Assembly: GCA_051453625.1 (NCBI GenBank)
Contig: JBOZIK010000001.1
Coordinates: 67,983,757-68,047,756 of the forward strand
Reading direction: 5' to 3'
Length of the DNA stretch: 64,000 nt
From: Welwitschia mirabilis
Lineage: Eukaryota > Gnetophyta > Gnetopsida > Welwitschiales
How positions within the stretch are numbered: the first letter of the stretch is position 1; the number at the start of each line of letters is the position of its first letter. The position numbers and the translations under genes are program-made. The notes under the pieces are model-generated. The model made no database searches, was not told where the DNA came from, and worked only from the letters and a program-made list of their open reading frames with translations. Shown one piece after another: positions 47,129 to 57,249 of this stretch.

Positions 47129-49863
47129 CTAATTTAATTACAGGGCAAGTGTTTCTTAGAATTTGATACGAAAAGCATGCTTCACTTTAATAAAATGTCG
47201 TCTATCTCTTCATCTATGAATCAGATCGTATGAATATCAAGCCTACCGATACACATCTGGGTTAAGAAGCAACTCGTACAAACTGAAAGGAGGAGAGGAA
47301 CTTATACCTCTTCATATTTGGGTCCACCTACGGGAATCATCTTGTTACTCCATTTAAAACTGTCTCCGTAAGAATAATTATCTAGATCGTCTATAACAAA
47401 TGGCCGTCCAGCCGGATAAAGCTTGTCTGTAACTGGACCCTCAAGAACATGTACCCCAATTGCATCAAGATACCATCCCTTTCTTCCGTGGAACCCTACA
47501 ATCATCCCCTCTGCAGCTTTGGATGTGAAAGGTGTTCCCTGTTCTTCGCCATAGGGTCCATACTTCGCACTCGTGGTGTGAAACGTTAGGGATTTAACAG
47601 CTGTGGGACCCATCATCAAAACAGTACCAAAGTATCCGGTAATGGCAGTTAAAAGTTCAAAGGGATAGTTGAAAACAATCTGCATGCAAACACACACATT
47701 TTCACAGTTGCCGTCTTTTCTATCGGGTTTAGCAGCGCTCAAGAAGTATCTAAATGTGAATTAAGCTGAATGACAATGAAAGGCTTCACCTTATGGGTCT
47801 TGAAACTACTTGTGGTTCCTCCGTGACGGTTGCCCCAAATTGATTGGCCGTTCCTGTCGTACTGGATTTGGATGGAAGAGATGCCTGCTCCTCTGCAAAG
47901 CACAATCTGTCGGACACCGGTGTAAATTCCATCATCAAAAACGCTTCCAGAATTGCCTCCCCATGGGCCAAGTGAAACCGGAGCCCTGCTAACTATACTT
48001 TTCTCAGAACCATAAATTGGAGTCATCTGGACAAGAGCAATTCAATCGGTAATCAAACTGAACAAGCAAAACAATAATGCGAAATTTAGGTGCCAAATTG
48101 ACAAAAAGTTGAAGAACAGAAGGTGCACAATGCATCTAAAACAGATATGCAATGAAAATTAGAAAACAGACCTTGGAACTGATGCTATTTTCAATTCCCC
48201 TGCTTCGAAAGGAATAGTTCTCAACGGCATCTTCATTAATGCTGTCCAATTTTGCACAATGCAGCTTCACATTGTCTGCAGATTCTGGGAGAGCTAGAAG
48301 TATGTTGTAAGTTTTGTTAGGATTTCCATCTTGAGATCTCGTAGTTGAAGAACGGCTAAGGGTCGGTGATGCAGAAACTATCGATCTTTCGGGTGATTGA
48401 ATGTTCGAAGAATGAATGGGTGAAAGATANNNNNNNNNNNNNNNNNNNNNNNNNNNNNNNNNNNCATGGAATCCCACAAGCATGCCTCCAGACACTGGAA
48501 ATGTAAAATAAGTGCCTTGCTGCACTCCGTATGGTCCATATTTCTTCAAGTTGCTCTCAAATGTTAATGATCTGATCACTGACGGCCAGCCGCTCGACAT
48601 AGGGCCGTAATGACCGCTCATCGAAGTCAGAAATTCTTTTGGATAATACAACTGAATCTGGCAACAAATCGTGGAAAATTTCCTAAGTTCATTGCATATC
48701 TTTAGAAGTTCTTTTATAAATATGGTGATTCAAGCATATATCCTTGTCTATTCCTACATATTTATCTACCTACTTGAATGCAGGGTGTTCTGGAGTTTGG
48801 TTTATATTAACCAACACAGCAAATAATTGCGGTTCAGATCTGAAATAGGAATCTGAAACTGAAACTGATTATTCACGGGATTCTAAATTTCGAAAACTTG
48901 TAAAGATACCAAAATAAGAAACTTCTAGAAGAAGCCTTCGATGATTTTCCATTTTGATTTTCAAGAAATAAGAAATAACTTTAGGTTTATGCTTCCAGCC
49001 CTGCTATCGAGGGCACAAAGTCTAAATGAAAAACAAAAAAAACGATTTCCATGACATAACGAAGCTGAGAAAAAGCTTGTGAATCATGGCCTGTGGAACA
49101 AATGCACCATAGTAGTAGGTAGAGATCGTTAGTGTCTTACTGATTACACTTCTGCCCTAATTTGTCGCTCGCATCTAACGAGTTCATTAGTTATATCATC
49201 TTTGAAATCTCAAAGCGATCGCTTAAGAGTGTTAATCCCAGTTGCGATGTCTTGCTTAAATCTGGTAACGAACTGCGTAAGTTCAAACAAGTAGAGAAAC
49301 GGAAAGCTCAGAGCATAAATACGAATGGCAATCCTTACATTTTCCAATGACACCGCTAAACTAACGACACATAAGGACAAACTCAAATTTAAAAACTTCC
49401 AGAGCGAATGAGTAACCTTTGTATGATCTTTGACTGAATCAAGAAAACCTTCTGTTCAGCTTTCCAGATTTTAGCTTACAGTATTTCAGCGAAACAAAAG
49501 ATGTTGCAATATATGTACCTTCTCGGTTTGGTTTCCTCCGTTTCCACCGTGTCTTTGAGACCATGTCGGGCATCCGCCACGGTCATATTCAAATTTGATA
49601 GAATCGATTGCTGAAGCAAACACAATTATTATCTGCCTTACTCCCTCCGACACTCCATCGTCCCATGGACTTCCACCGCTGCCTCCCCAAGGGCCGACGC
49701 AGATTGATTTCTTGTTCTGCAAATACCACTTTAAAGTTAACTAAATCAAACCTTATATGCTGTAAAGGCGTCTCGAGATAAGCAATAATCCGGTGCAAGT
49801 CGAAACACAAGAAGAAATGAAATTTGTTAAGCGCTCAATTGACAACATTAACAGGATTACCAT
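46507..49863 (-). CDS. Jacalin-related lectin with three jacalin domains
   Basis: Six clear coding exons: 49716-49519, 48657-48172 (with a 35-N gap), 48026-47790, 47679-47308, 47128-46907 and 46818-46507 (TAG stop). All introns are GT-AG and phase 0 (861, 145, 110, 179 and 88 bases after the first). About 608 residues are encoded. Each domain starts with GPWGG and has DDG, then an Ile/Val-rich strand, YDRxGxxxWxxRHGG, and in the next exon YPxExLT-x-GYY/GHYG, SLTF, KYGPYGxxQGTxFT and GFHG. These beta-prism lectins bind mannose- or glucose-type sugars, usually in cytosol or nucleus, and act in stress or defence. The first exon is unresolved: an ATG at 49863-49861 sits exactly before a GT donor and gives the simplest start. 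Local GC and CpG are much higher than in the surroundings, as expected for a living gene. Confidence 0.88.
47308..48026 (-). CDS. Lectin domain 2, sugar-binding loop intact
   Basis: Exon 48026-47790 carries LGPWGGNSGSVFDDG and IQYDRNGQSIWGNRHGG. Exon 47679-47308 carries YPFELLTAITGYFG, SLTF, KYGPYGEEQGTPFT and GFHGRKGWYLDAIGVHV. GWYLD fits the GxxxD consensus of jacalin-family monosaccharide sites, so this domain should bind sugar. The exon then adds about 35 residues (LYPAGRPFVIDDLDNYSYGD...) as a second linker. Confidence 0.88.
48172..48429 (-). CDS. Ser-rich linker between lectin domains 1 and 2
   Basis: About 85 residues after domain 1 with no jacalin signature: SSNIQSPERS, SPTLSRSSTTRSQDGNP, then a more ordered NILLALPESADNVKL and SINEDAVENYSFRSRG. 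It is encoded in the same exon as the second half of domain 1 and ends at a consensus AAG/GT donor. Probably a flexible spacer; no known domain recognised. Confidence 0.75.
48431..49716 (-). CDS. Lectin domain 1 (exon pair); sugar loop in gap
   Basis: Exon 49716-49519 gives VGPWGGSGGSPWDDG and FEYDRGGCPTWSQRHGG. After an 861-base intron, exon 48657-48172 gives YYPKEFLTSMSGHYG, SLTF, KYGPYGVQQGTYFT and MLVGFH before the N run 48430-48464. The frame is the same before and after the gap (next residues YLSPIH), and 35 bases correspond to about 12 residues, the length of the missing GRxGxxLDxIGV loop. The sugar-binding state of this domain therefore cannot be read. Confidence 0.85.
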
Positions 49864-49923
49864 ATCTACTTCACTACCCTCGCAGATTTGACCTCTGGAA
49901 AAGAAAGGAGAGTGTTCTTTCAC

Positions 49924-50334
49924 CTGCAACAAGTTCGCTTTGAATTGCGAGGCTACGGATTTTCTATTGCATAATGCTTTATAGGCTTCAACCCCAGGGC
50001 GGACATACGATTGTGTGTGGACAATTGGTTTGTGAAAAGAAAGCTTAACAGTGAAGGATCTCCGCAAAAGCTCCAAGGCTTTGATGAGAACCGTTGAATG
50101 CCAAAGTTCAGAGGGAATTTCACAGCTGTGCTCATTTTCATCGCATAAAGGCGTTATTCCTCGTCTCCTTGAGGAATCCTCTCATTCACTAATGATTCCG
50201 CGTGGATGGGGACTAAAGTGTCTAAAGGAGTTGTTTCGCACGACATTGGCAACTTCAAAAAGAAACCTTAAAACATTCACGCCAAACGCAAGGGCAACAG
50301 TCCGCCTGAGCTTCGCGGATGGAAAGGCGAGCAT
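49924..50334 (-). other. Lectin 5' region: possible first exon, unresolved
   Basis: Three readings compete. (1) A 137-codon frame from ATG 50334 ends in frame at a strong donor CAG/GTGAAAG (49924/49923) but has a TGA at 50184-50182. Its last 86 codons are open (LIKALELLRRSFTVKLSFHK and on to SQFKANLLQ) and join NKKSICVGPWGG in phase. (2) An ATG at 50141 in another frame opens MKMSTAVKFPLNFGIQRFSS, transit-peptide-like, but stops after 62 codons without a usable donor. (3) ATG at 49863 at the very end of a mostly untranslated exon, donor GTAATC at 49860. The region is CpG-rich like the gene body. Option 3 needs no repair. Confidence 0.5.
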
Positions 50335-50592
50335 TGAGCAACAGAGTTGCGCTTAGGAATTTGATGATGACTTTGTTCGATGACATTTCTCATGGAGGCC
50401 TCCGAACAGGAAGGAGGACAAGCGCTGACACGAAAGTCAGCGTTGTTCTCACTGAGAGTAGTCACGACAGACTATCCAGAAAAAGCCAAAGGGTCTTGGT
50501 TTATGTGGTTTACTCACCAATTTACAAGTTAAAGGGGTTACATGTTCAAGTCAAACTGTTTTATTTTTGAAAAAGGCGCGCAAAGAAACTAA
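50335..50592 (-). promoter_or_regulatory. Probable lectin promoter region
   Basis: CpG-richer sequence between the candidate first exon and the start of the non-LTR repeat at 50593. No convincing TATA box was picked out. It is assigned only by position. Confidence 0.3.
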
Positions 50593-51410
50593 GTTTACAT
50601 ATTTAAATGAACGGAACATAACAACAATTAAGGATTAAAGTTTTTCAAAAAACACACAAATTCTTTGCGTCGTGGGGCAGGTTTGTATATTTAAATGAAT
50701 GGAACATAGTAGTAGTTAAAGATTAGAGTTTTTTAAAAAACACATAAATTCTTTCTGTTGTGGGGTTTGAAACATTGATAGAGGAATTGCAAATAAAATT
50801 GTTTCTTTAAATAATATTAGTTTTTTCAATAGTTTTGATATTTTTGGATTTGTAGAAACTTGGAAAAATGATGGATATGAGCATTTTTCTATTAGAAATT
50901 TTAATATTATCTCTGGAAAAAATAGTAGAGCACATAGAAGAGGTAGACCGACAAGAGGCATTGAATGTCTCTTTTGAAGTTCCCTAGAGCATATTGTTAA
51001 ACTTGAAAAGGTGGATCAATAAAAACAATTTATTTGTCTGAAAACGCATCACCATTAGCTGTAATCAAGGATCAAAGTTTTTCCAAAAAAACGCACAAAT
51101 ACTTTGTGTCATGGGGTTTTAAACATTGATGGAGGAATTGCAAATAAGATTGTTTCTTTAAACAATATTGGTTTCTTCAATGATTTTGATATGTTTGGAT
51201 TTGTAGAAACTTAGAAAGAGGATGGATCTGAGCATTTTTCTATCTCAAATTTTAATATTGTTTCTACAAAAAATAGTAGAGCAGGTAGAAGAGGTAGATC
51301 GACAGGAGGCATTGCATGTCTCTTTCGAAGCTTCCTAGACTATATTGTCAAACTTAAAAAGGTAGATCGATACAAACAATATATTTGGTTGTAAATTCAT
51401 CACCATTATA
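50593..51410 (+). repeat. Endonuclease 5' end repeated in tandem
   Basis: An 88-base piece (50593-50680) is repeated at 50681-50768 (GTTTACATATTTAAATGA versus GTTTGTATATTTAAATGA). The second copy runs on into the endonuclease start (to about 51057). A third restart at about 51060 (ATCAAGGATCAAAGTTTTT) repeats the same roughly 350 bases and continues to the full domain. Confidence 0.75.
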
Positions 51411-51844
51411 GCTATGTTTATCTTGCTATTTATAATTTTACTTGGAGAGAATCATCTATTTATACTAGCATAGGATTATCTAAATATTTTCCTTTCTAGC
51501 ATTTAGAAGGAGATATTTGAGATTTTCGAACAAAAGGAAAGGTTTTCATTTGTGAAGCTTTTAATGCTCGAATTGGATTCCAACAAACATATCTTATATA
51601 ATGGCATCATCAAAATGATGGAATATATGTGATTTCTAATTTTAAGTTGTCTTGACATTCTATTGATAAAACTTTTAATGCACCCCAAAAAATTTTCTAG
51701 AATGAATAAAGACAATGGATTTGTTAATTTGTAATGACTTAAATAGATTTCCTAGATCTCCAAATTTCACATGTATAGGAATCCAAGAAAATTCATGTAT
51801 TGATCTCTTTCTTTCTTCTTTTGAGGATGCATAATTTGTGAACT
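50593..51844 (+). mobile_element. Non-LTR (LINE-type) AP endonuclease fragment
   Basis: The plus strand from about 51110 reads, through few stops, NIDGGIANKIVSLNNIGFF, then DFDMFGFVET (catalytic Glu), SRAGRRGRSTGGIACLF, VDRYKQYIWL, LEGDI-DFRTKGKVFIC and AFNARIG (usual GDFNARIG), then SIDKTFNAP and further on SPNFTCIGIQENSCIDLFL. This is the endonuclease/exonuclease/phosphatase fold found at the 5' end of LINE ORF2. No RT follows; the fragment ends at an LTR start at 51845. Decay here is milder than in the LTR elements. Confidence 0.68.
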
Positions 51845-52148
51845 TGTTGCAGTGTGAATTTGTGCAATCTTTAAGTCCTTAGGTAAAACCTGTAAATCAC
51901 AATACTTGCAAAAAAAACATGCACTAGTATAGATGGGAGTTAACTTGAATATTCTAATCCATTGAAGGCACTAGCTAGAAGTTAGATAATTGATTTTACA
52001 AAGTTTTTTCTTTATATAAATGAAAATAAAGAATAATGCAAATATAATGCAAGATGAATAAGGAGGAAATGCAAATGAATGAGATGCAACTGTAATGAAT
52101 CTATTTGAATTCTAATCCTTCTATTACAAGAATTAGTCCTTATAACTT
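51845..52148 (-). repeat. LTR of short Asp-primed element, cut by gap
   Basis: TGTTGCAGTGTGAATTTGTG matches the first 300 bases of the LTR at 53670. In a minus-strand element this is the 3' LTR. The remaining 950 or so bases are lost in or beyond the 100-N gap 52149-52248. The five bases outside (GAACT) do not match those outside the other LTR (TATCT). Confidence 0.7.
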
Positions 52149-52248
52149 NNNNNNNNNNNNNNNNNNNNNNNNNNNNNNNNNNNNNNNNNNNNNNNNNNNN
52201 NNNNNNNNNNNNNNNNNNNNNNNNNNNNNNNNNNNNNNNNNNNNNNNN
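52149..52248. other. Assembly gap, 100 N
   Basis: Round-number gap replacing most of an LTR and any element sequence between it and the acidic ORF. Confidence 0.95.
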
Positions 52249-53200
52249 ATAGCTTTTGACTCTATCTTCCTTCTCTTGTTGAGTATTACTCTCATTCTCT
52301 AAGTCATTAGTTTCATCAAAAAATGTCATCAAGAGAAATGTAAGCATCACCTTCATCATAGACTAAAAGGTTTTTAGATTCTTTATGAATGGATTCCCCA
52401 TTTTTTAGCAGTAAATGGATGGCAAAGATATAATCTAATACCTCAATATCATCATCTAATAAATAATCATCCTTGTCCTTATTGTTGAAAAATTGAGTTA
52501 AGTCATTATTATCTTCTTTTGGTCATCTTATAATAAGTGGGATGTTGAAGTTTAATTTCAAATTTCATCTTCTATTTAAAAGCAAGAATTATTATCACTT
52601 ATTCCTCAGTTCTCCCCATTTTCCTCTAAGTAGGATGTAGTAGAATAGATTTAATGATGNNNNNNNNNNTAATAGCATTTGTTGAAAACTCTCAATTAGA
52701 TTTTCTGAGTTCTTTTAGTATCTTCTTGCCTTTTTTTATTTCATCAATTATTTCTTTCATTGAATCATTGTCTTCTTCATAGTAAGTCATAGCAGATGGA
52801 TCTTCTTCATAGTAATGCATGGGAGATGATTGGGATTGATTAAAATAATTGTAGGATGTTTTTTAAAATGGGGTGAAATCCCTAAAATGGTGAAAATTTT
52901 CATTATCATTTTTATATAAAGTCTAAAAAAAAGGGAAAAAATAAGAAGGCAAAAAAGAGAAAGGGGCTGAACTCCTATTCTCAACATTATTTTATGTTAT
53001 CCTTCCTCTTTCTATAAAAATTTCTCAAAGTGTTTTCTTATCATTTTCCTTAGAGTTTTCCAAGTGTCTCCTCCTTTTAGAAATAATTTTCCCAAGTTTT
53101 CTTTTATCACTATTCATTTGAAATAAATTAAAAGAATAAAACAAGAAGAATTAATCAAGATGGTAAGAAAGATAAGTACAAAGTAAAGATCAAGCTTTGT
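52249..53200 (-). mobile_element. Acidic ORF region, second copy
   Basis: On the minus strand: SSPMHYYEEDPSAMTYYEED near 52830-52770, then NDSMKEIIDEIKKGKK, and TFFDETNDLENESNTQQEKE near 52335-52270. These blocks match the plus-strand copy at 30.6-32.5 kb in the same order. A 10-N gap lies at 52660-52669. Leader sequence (53200-53640) leads to a primer site and LTR on the right. No gag capsid, RT or integrase is visible, though the left gap could hide some. Confidence 0.5.
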
Positions 53201-53647
53201 TCCCTCTAATATTTCATGTTTTTATTAAATTATTTAAATCCTTAAGTCTCAGAAATCATCTAGATAATATAAAGAACAGCAAATACTCATTTTATAAAAA
53301 TAAGAAAAAAATTGCAAAAAACATTAGAAACAGAAGTAAACTACAGTCAGTCATTCATCTTACTGTCTAGATGATAAAGAGGATAATGTCGACATTATTA
53401 CATGATTGAAAAATAAAAAATCTTTATTTTGAAAAGATTACAAAAATAAAAATTTTAGGTCATCGTTTATATAGTCATTTGGATGACATATAAGACAACA
53501 AAGCTTATTAATGCTAACAAAACAAAAATTATAAAAAATAAGCCTATGAAATCTAGAGTAAAAATATAGTGATATACAGATAAATAATTTAAATTAAAAT
53601 TCAAGGTACTTATCTATGTAGTGACAATCCTCTAGCTCCTTATAACC

Positions 53648-53666
53648 TTTCTCGATAATAGTGCCA
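53648..53666 (-). other. Primer-binding site, decayed tRNA-Asp type
   Basis: The minus strand reads TGGCACTATTATCGAGAA. Against TGGCGCCGTTGCCGGGGA it has seven changes, all G to A or C to T, mostly at different positions from the plus-strand copy at 29480. It stands three bases from the LTR end. Confidence 0.72.
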
Positions 53667-53669
53667 AAA

Positions 53670-54927
53670 TGTTGAAGTGTAAATTTGTATAATCTTGAAG
53701 TCCTTAAGTACATCCTGTAGATCACAGATACTTGTCAGATAACACATACTAGTACAGATAGGAGTTAATCTAAATGTTATAATCCACTAAAGGCACTAAG
53801 CTAGAAGTTAGAGAATTGATTTAAACAAGGTATTTTTAGTATTTTTTTGTTTTACTAAACGAAAATAAGAAATAATGCAAACATAATACAAGATGAATGA
53901 AATGTAAATGGATGAAATGCAAGTGTAATAAATCTATTTAACTACTAATCTTCTGTCATAAAGATTAGTCCTTATAACTTAGATCAATTAGGAAGAGCTA
54001 TCACTTATTCCTAACCAACATAAGTTATACGATTTGTCGAACAAAATATGAATAAATGCAAATATGGAAATAAAATAAAGTAAAAATGCAATGCAAGATC
54101 TAAACTAATAATATCAACGTTAATAAAGGTTATCCTTATGATCTAGATAAACTATGAAGCTATTACAAAATCATAATCAACTTAAACTATAAGGGATATT
54201 CACATAATAGAAGTAAAAAGAGTTCTTATATTAATCATGAACTGACATCCACTTATAAATAAAGTAGTAGCACCTCAATGGAGGATACTCACCCCAATAC
54301 CAAGGAAAACTTCTCTCTATTGCTATCGATGGATCTCCTGTCCTTCAATCTCTGGTCACAAGAATATCCGGAACAATAGATGGAGATGGGAGTTATGTCA
54401 AATGGGGTATTTATAGTTTTATATTGAAGTTCTAAAAGTAAAACCATAGAAGTTAGAGAAGAAATCCTAGCAATCCATATGGGGCATGTGACCCTGTTAC
54501 AAAGATAATTTATTTCTATTCATATAAAAATAGTTGTCATCCTATTTGTCCTTTGAACGATACTAGGGATGGTACTCTATAATAAGAGGTGATTTATTAG
54601 CTTCTGGCTCTATAGTTAGCCCCACAGTCTAGAGTCCATGTCAACATCTCTGTCATCTTGACTGTCGCCTGAATGACACTAGGATGGAAGTATTCTTAGG
54701 CTTCCAGGTAAGAGAAATTAACCTCCTACATCATTAATCTTTTTTTTTTTCAAATGTTAAGCATCAGAATATGCCTAAAATACTTTCAAATATGCTAAGA
54801 ATTATGTGTTTCCATAATCATCCCATTGATTCTCCATAATCATCAGAAGTACATCTAAACCTATATAAATGTCTTGTAAAAATACTAAAAATACCTTATC
54901 AAATACATACAAATTGACATCACAACA
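53670..54927 (-). repeat. 5' LTR of short Asp-primed element (1.26 kb)
   Basis: TGTTGAAGTGTAAATTTG to GACATCACAACA, with TG...CA ends. Homologous over its full length to 1766-3041 and, inverted, to 28223-29476. With the LTR piece at 51845 it frames an element of about 3.1 kb as assembled. Confidence 0.78.
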
Positions 54928-57240
54928 TATCTCCCAACTTAGCCTTATCAGTCCCTTATAAAATAAGTGATCAACTATAGATTACGAGTCAATTTGACCA
55001 ATATAACCAGTAGCCAGAGAATTGCAAATTAAGCTTAGAAATATTTATCATATAGGATCAAATATTAATACTAATTAATTACCATAATACCTTTATAAGA
55101 TTCATAGTAGATATGTCAACCTAAGTATCATTTAGAAAACTATGACGATGATAGGCTTATTAATTTAATGTGAAAGTCAGATGCCTATAAACATAATCAT
55201 CAAAAAAGTACTAGTATCGAATCTTCATTAGACCCCCACTTAAAACCCTTAACACATTACAAGATAACAATTAAATGTCATACATAATAATCATCATAAG
55301 ATATAATCATGATAATTCAGAAAATGATGATGTATATGCATAATCAAAGCAGTAATGACTCAAAATGATGTGTAGAAACTAAGTAATGATAACTTAAAAT
55401 AATGTGTATAAATCAATTAATGAGTTAAAGAACAATCTATAAAGGATGAAATACAAAGAATAATCATAACATTACTTCCCTTGTCCATTGTTTTTCTGAA
55501 TTTCCTAGATCATACCTATAAGAGGGTTCTATAATTATGCTGCTAAGACTTGTTAAATAATTCCTATGATGCAAATTATACTAATAATATGAAATCATAA
55601 TTAAACCATTTCATCACAAGTATCATGAAGGCTCAAAAAATGATCCTTAAAATTAAAAATTTTTCTTGATATTTTAGAAATAGTTTAAAGAGATGTCCTC
55701 CTCTTCCCAGTATATTCCATATTACAATAGGGCCAGAAAAACTATTGTCATATGCCTTGTTATCTGAATGTCAGACGTAGGATGATGCTTAGAAAAAGAG
55801 TTTCTTGAAAATAATAAAGGTCATAAAGGGTAGGATAATTAAGGATAGCAATGGTAAAGCCTCAAAAAAATCATAAAAAAGCTATAAAAGTGAAGAATCA
55901 TCCTAAAAGATGATCATGGAAAAGGAGTTGAATGTGGAAAGGACTCAAGGAAAAAAGGATAGGACCATGATAATGCACTAAATAGAAAGAAGAAATGCTT
56001 AAAAAAAATCCTCAAATGTGCACAAGCTCAATAAGCATGTAAACATAGCAAGCTGAAACTCGAGCAGGAATGAGAAATGGAAAGTATCATTATCAGCTAT
56101 CAAAATGTACTAAATGAAGAAAAAACCCTATGGATAAAAAGCTTAAGTAAAATTAACAAGAAACTACTGAATGATAAAATCCAGGATATTATACTAAAAA
56201 AGTATGAAAATAACTTTGAAAAATCTAACACAAAAACTGAGGAAAATAAAATGAGAATGGATAACTAAGAATAAAGAAAATTGTTTACTTATCCTAAATT
56301 CTAACTTAATAAACTTTCTTAGTAAAAATCATAAAATCACCTGATGAATGATGCATGACATTATGTAAAAACTTATAAAGTACCACTCAAATAACCAATG
56401 ATTATGACAATGTTAAATATATATAATGTTTTCAAATAATGAATGATAAGATCAAAAATTGCTTAGAAATAAAATTATCTAGTCACACTCCAAAATAACT
56501 GCAGAATTCAAAAACATATAATGGTTATGTGAAAGTACTATATCCAAAAATAAGTCTAGATTTAAACAATGCTTATAATAACACCAAGGACATTATTGAT
56601 CTCATAGCCTATAAATGAAAAATTATTTCTCCATGATGAGATAAGTGAAACCACTATTAGAGGAGTAAAGACATACATAGCATGGCCAAATAACCCCTCA
56701 GTGGAGTTTCCATAGCTATCATATCATACTACTAAAAGTCCCTCTTAGGAAAATTTGACCTAGTGCACTTATAGTAGGACAACATGGTTATTTTAAATAA
56801 GGATAACTTCTTTTCTTGCTTCTTCTTCCTCCTTCCACCTCCTCCCACACCCTAACCCTTCTTTTGATTTTTGAAGTGAATATATTTCACATGACCAAGT
56901 ACTCATAAGGATAAGGGTGAAGTAATGAGATGAGAAATAAGTAAGAGTATGTCCAAACAACTAAAGAGTCATACCATTGAGGAAGAATAAAAAAACCAAT
57001 GCATCTTCCTTTAAAATGAAGTTCATAAACATATGAATGTCTTAATATTAGGTGAATTCAATCTTATCACTTTCAAATGCCCAAGTAAAAGAGTACTAGT
57101 AATAGTAATTTCATAAAGTAATACATAAGTTAAGTTAAAGATGTTCAAGTAATAACATGATGTCTATCTAAGGAATTGGCTAACAAAGAATTTAGATAAT
57201 GGTAGGAAGGAAATTCCTCTTCATCAAGAAGACCTTTTAG
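54928..57240. other. Probable 3' end of downstream element; polypyrimidine tract
   Basis: No coding domain was recognised; a 63-codon Lys/Asn-rich frame at 56077-56268 is likely chance. At 56807-56866 a 60-base pyrimidine-rich stretch (CTTCTTCTTCCTCCTTCCAC and on) forms a purine run on the minus strand. It lies 3' of the minus-strand integrase and could be a polypurine tract. Confidence 0.4.
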
Positions 57241-57249
57241 AACAAGTCC

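Noticed and set aside
47786-47992. Open frames overlapping lectin exon 48026-47790 on both strands
   Set aside because: Shadows of a real coding exon in other frames; the jacalin frame explains the sequence fully.
50490-50560. Possible second tRNA-like SINE head (GTTCAAGTC box B-like)
   Set aside because: Box B-like motif only; no T-arm stem and no convincing box A at the right distance.
50051-50570. Plus-strand frames of 101 and 83 codons in the lectin 5' region
   Set aside because: Antisense to the candidate first exon, in GC-richer DNA where stops are rarer; no similarity to any family recognised.
51845-54927. Target-site duplication for the short LTR element
   Set aside because: The five bases outside the two LTR ends (GAACT and TATCT) do not match; the element is old or its ends are chimeric.
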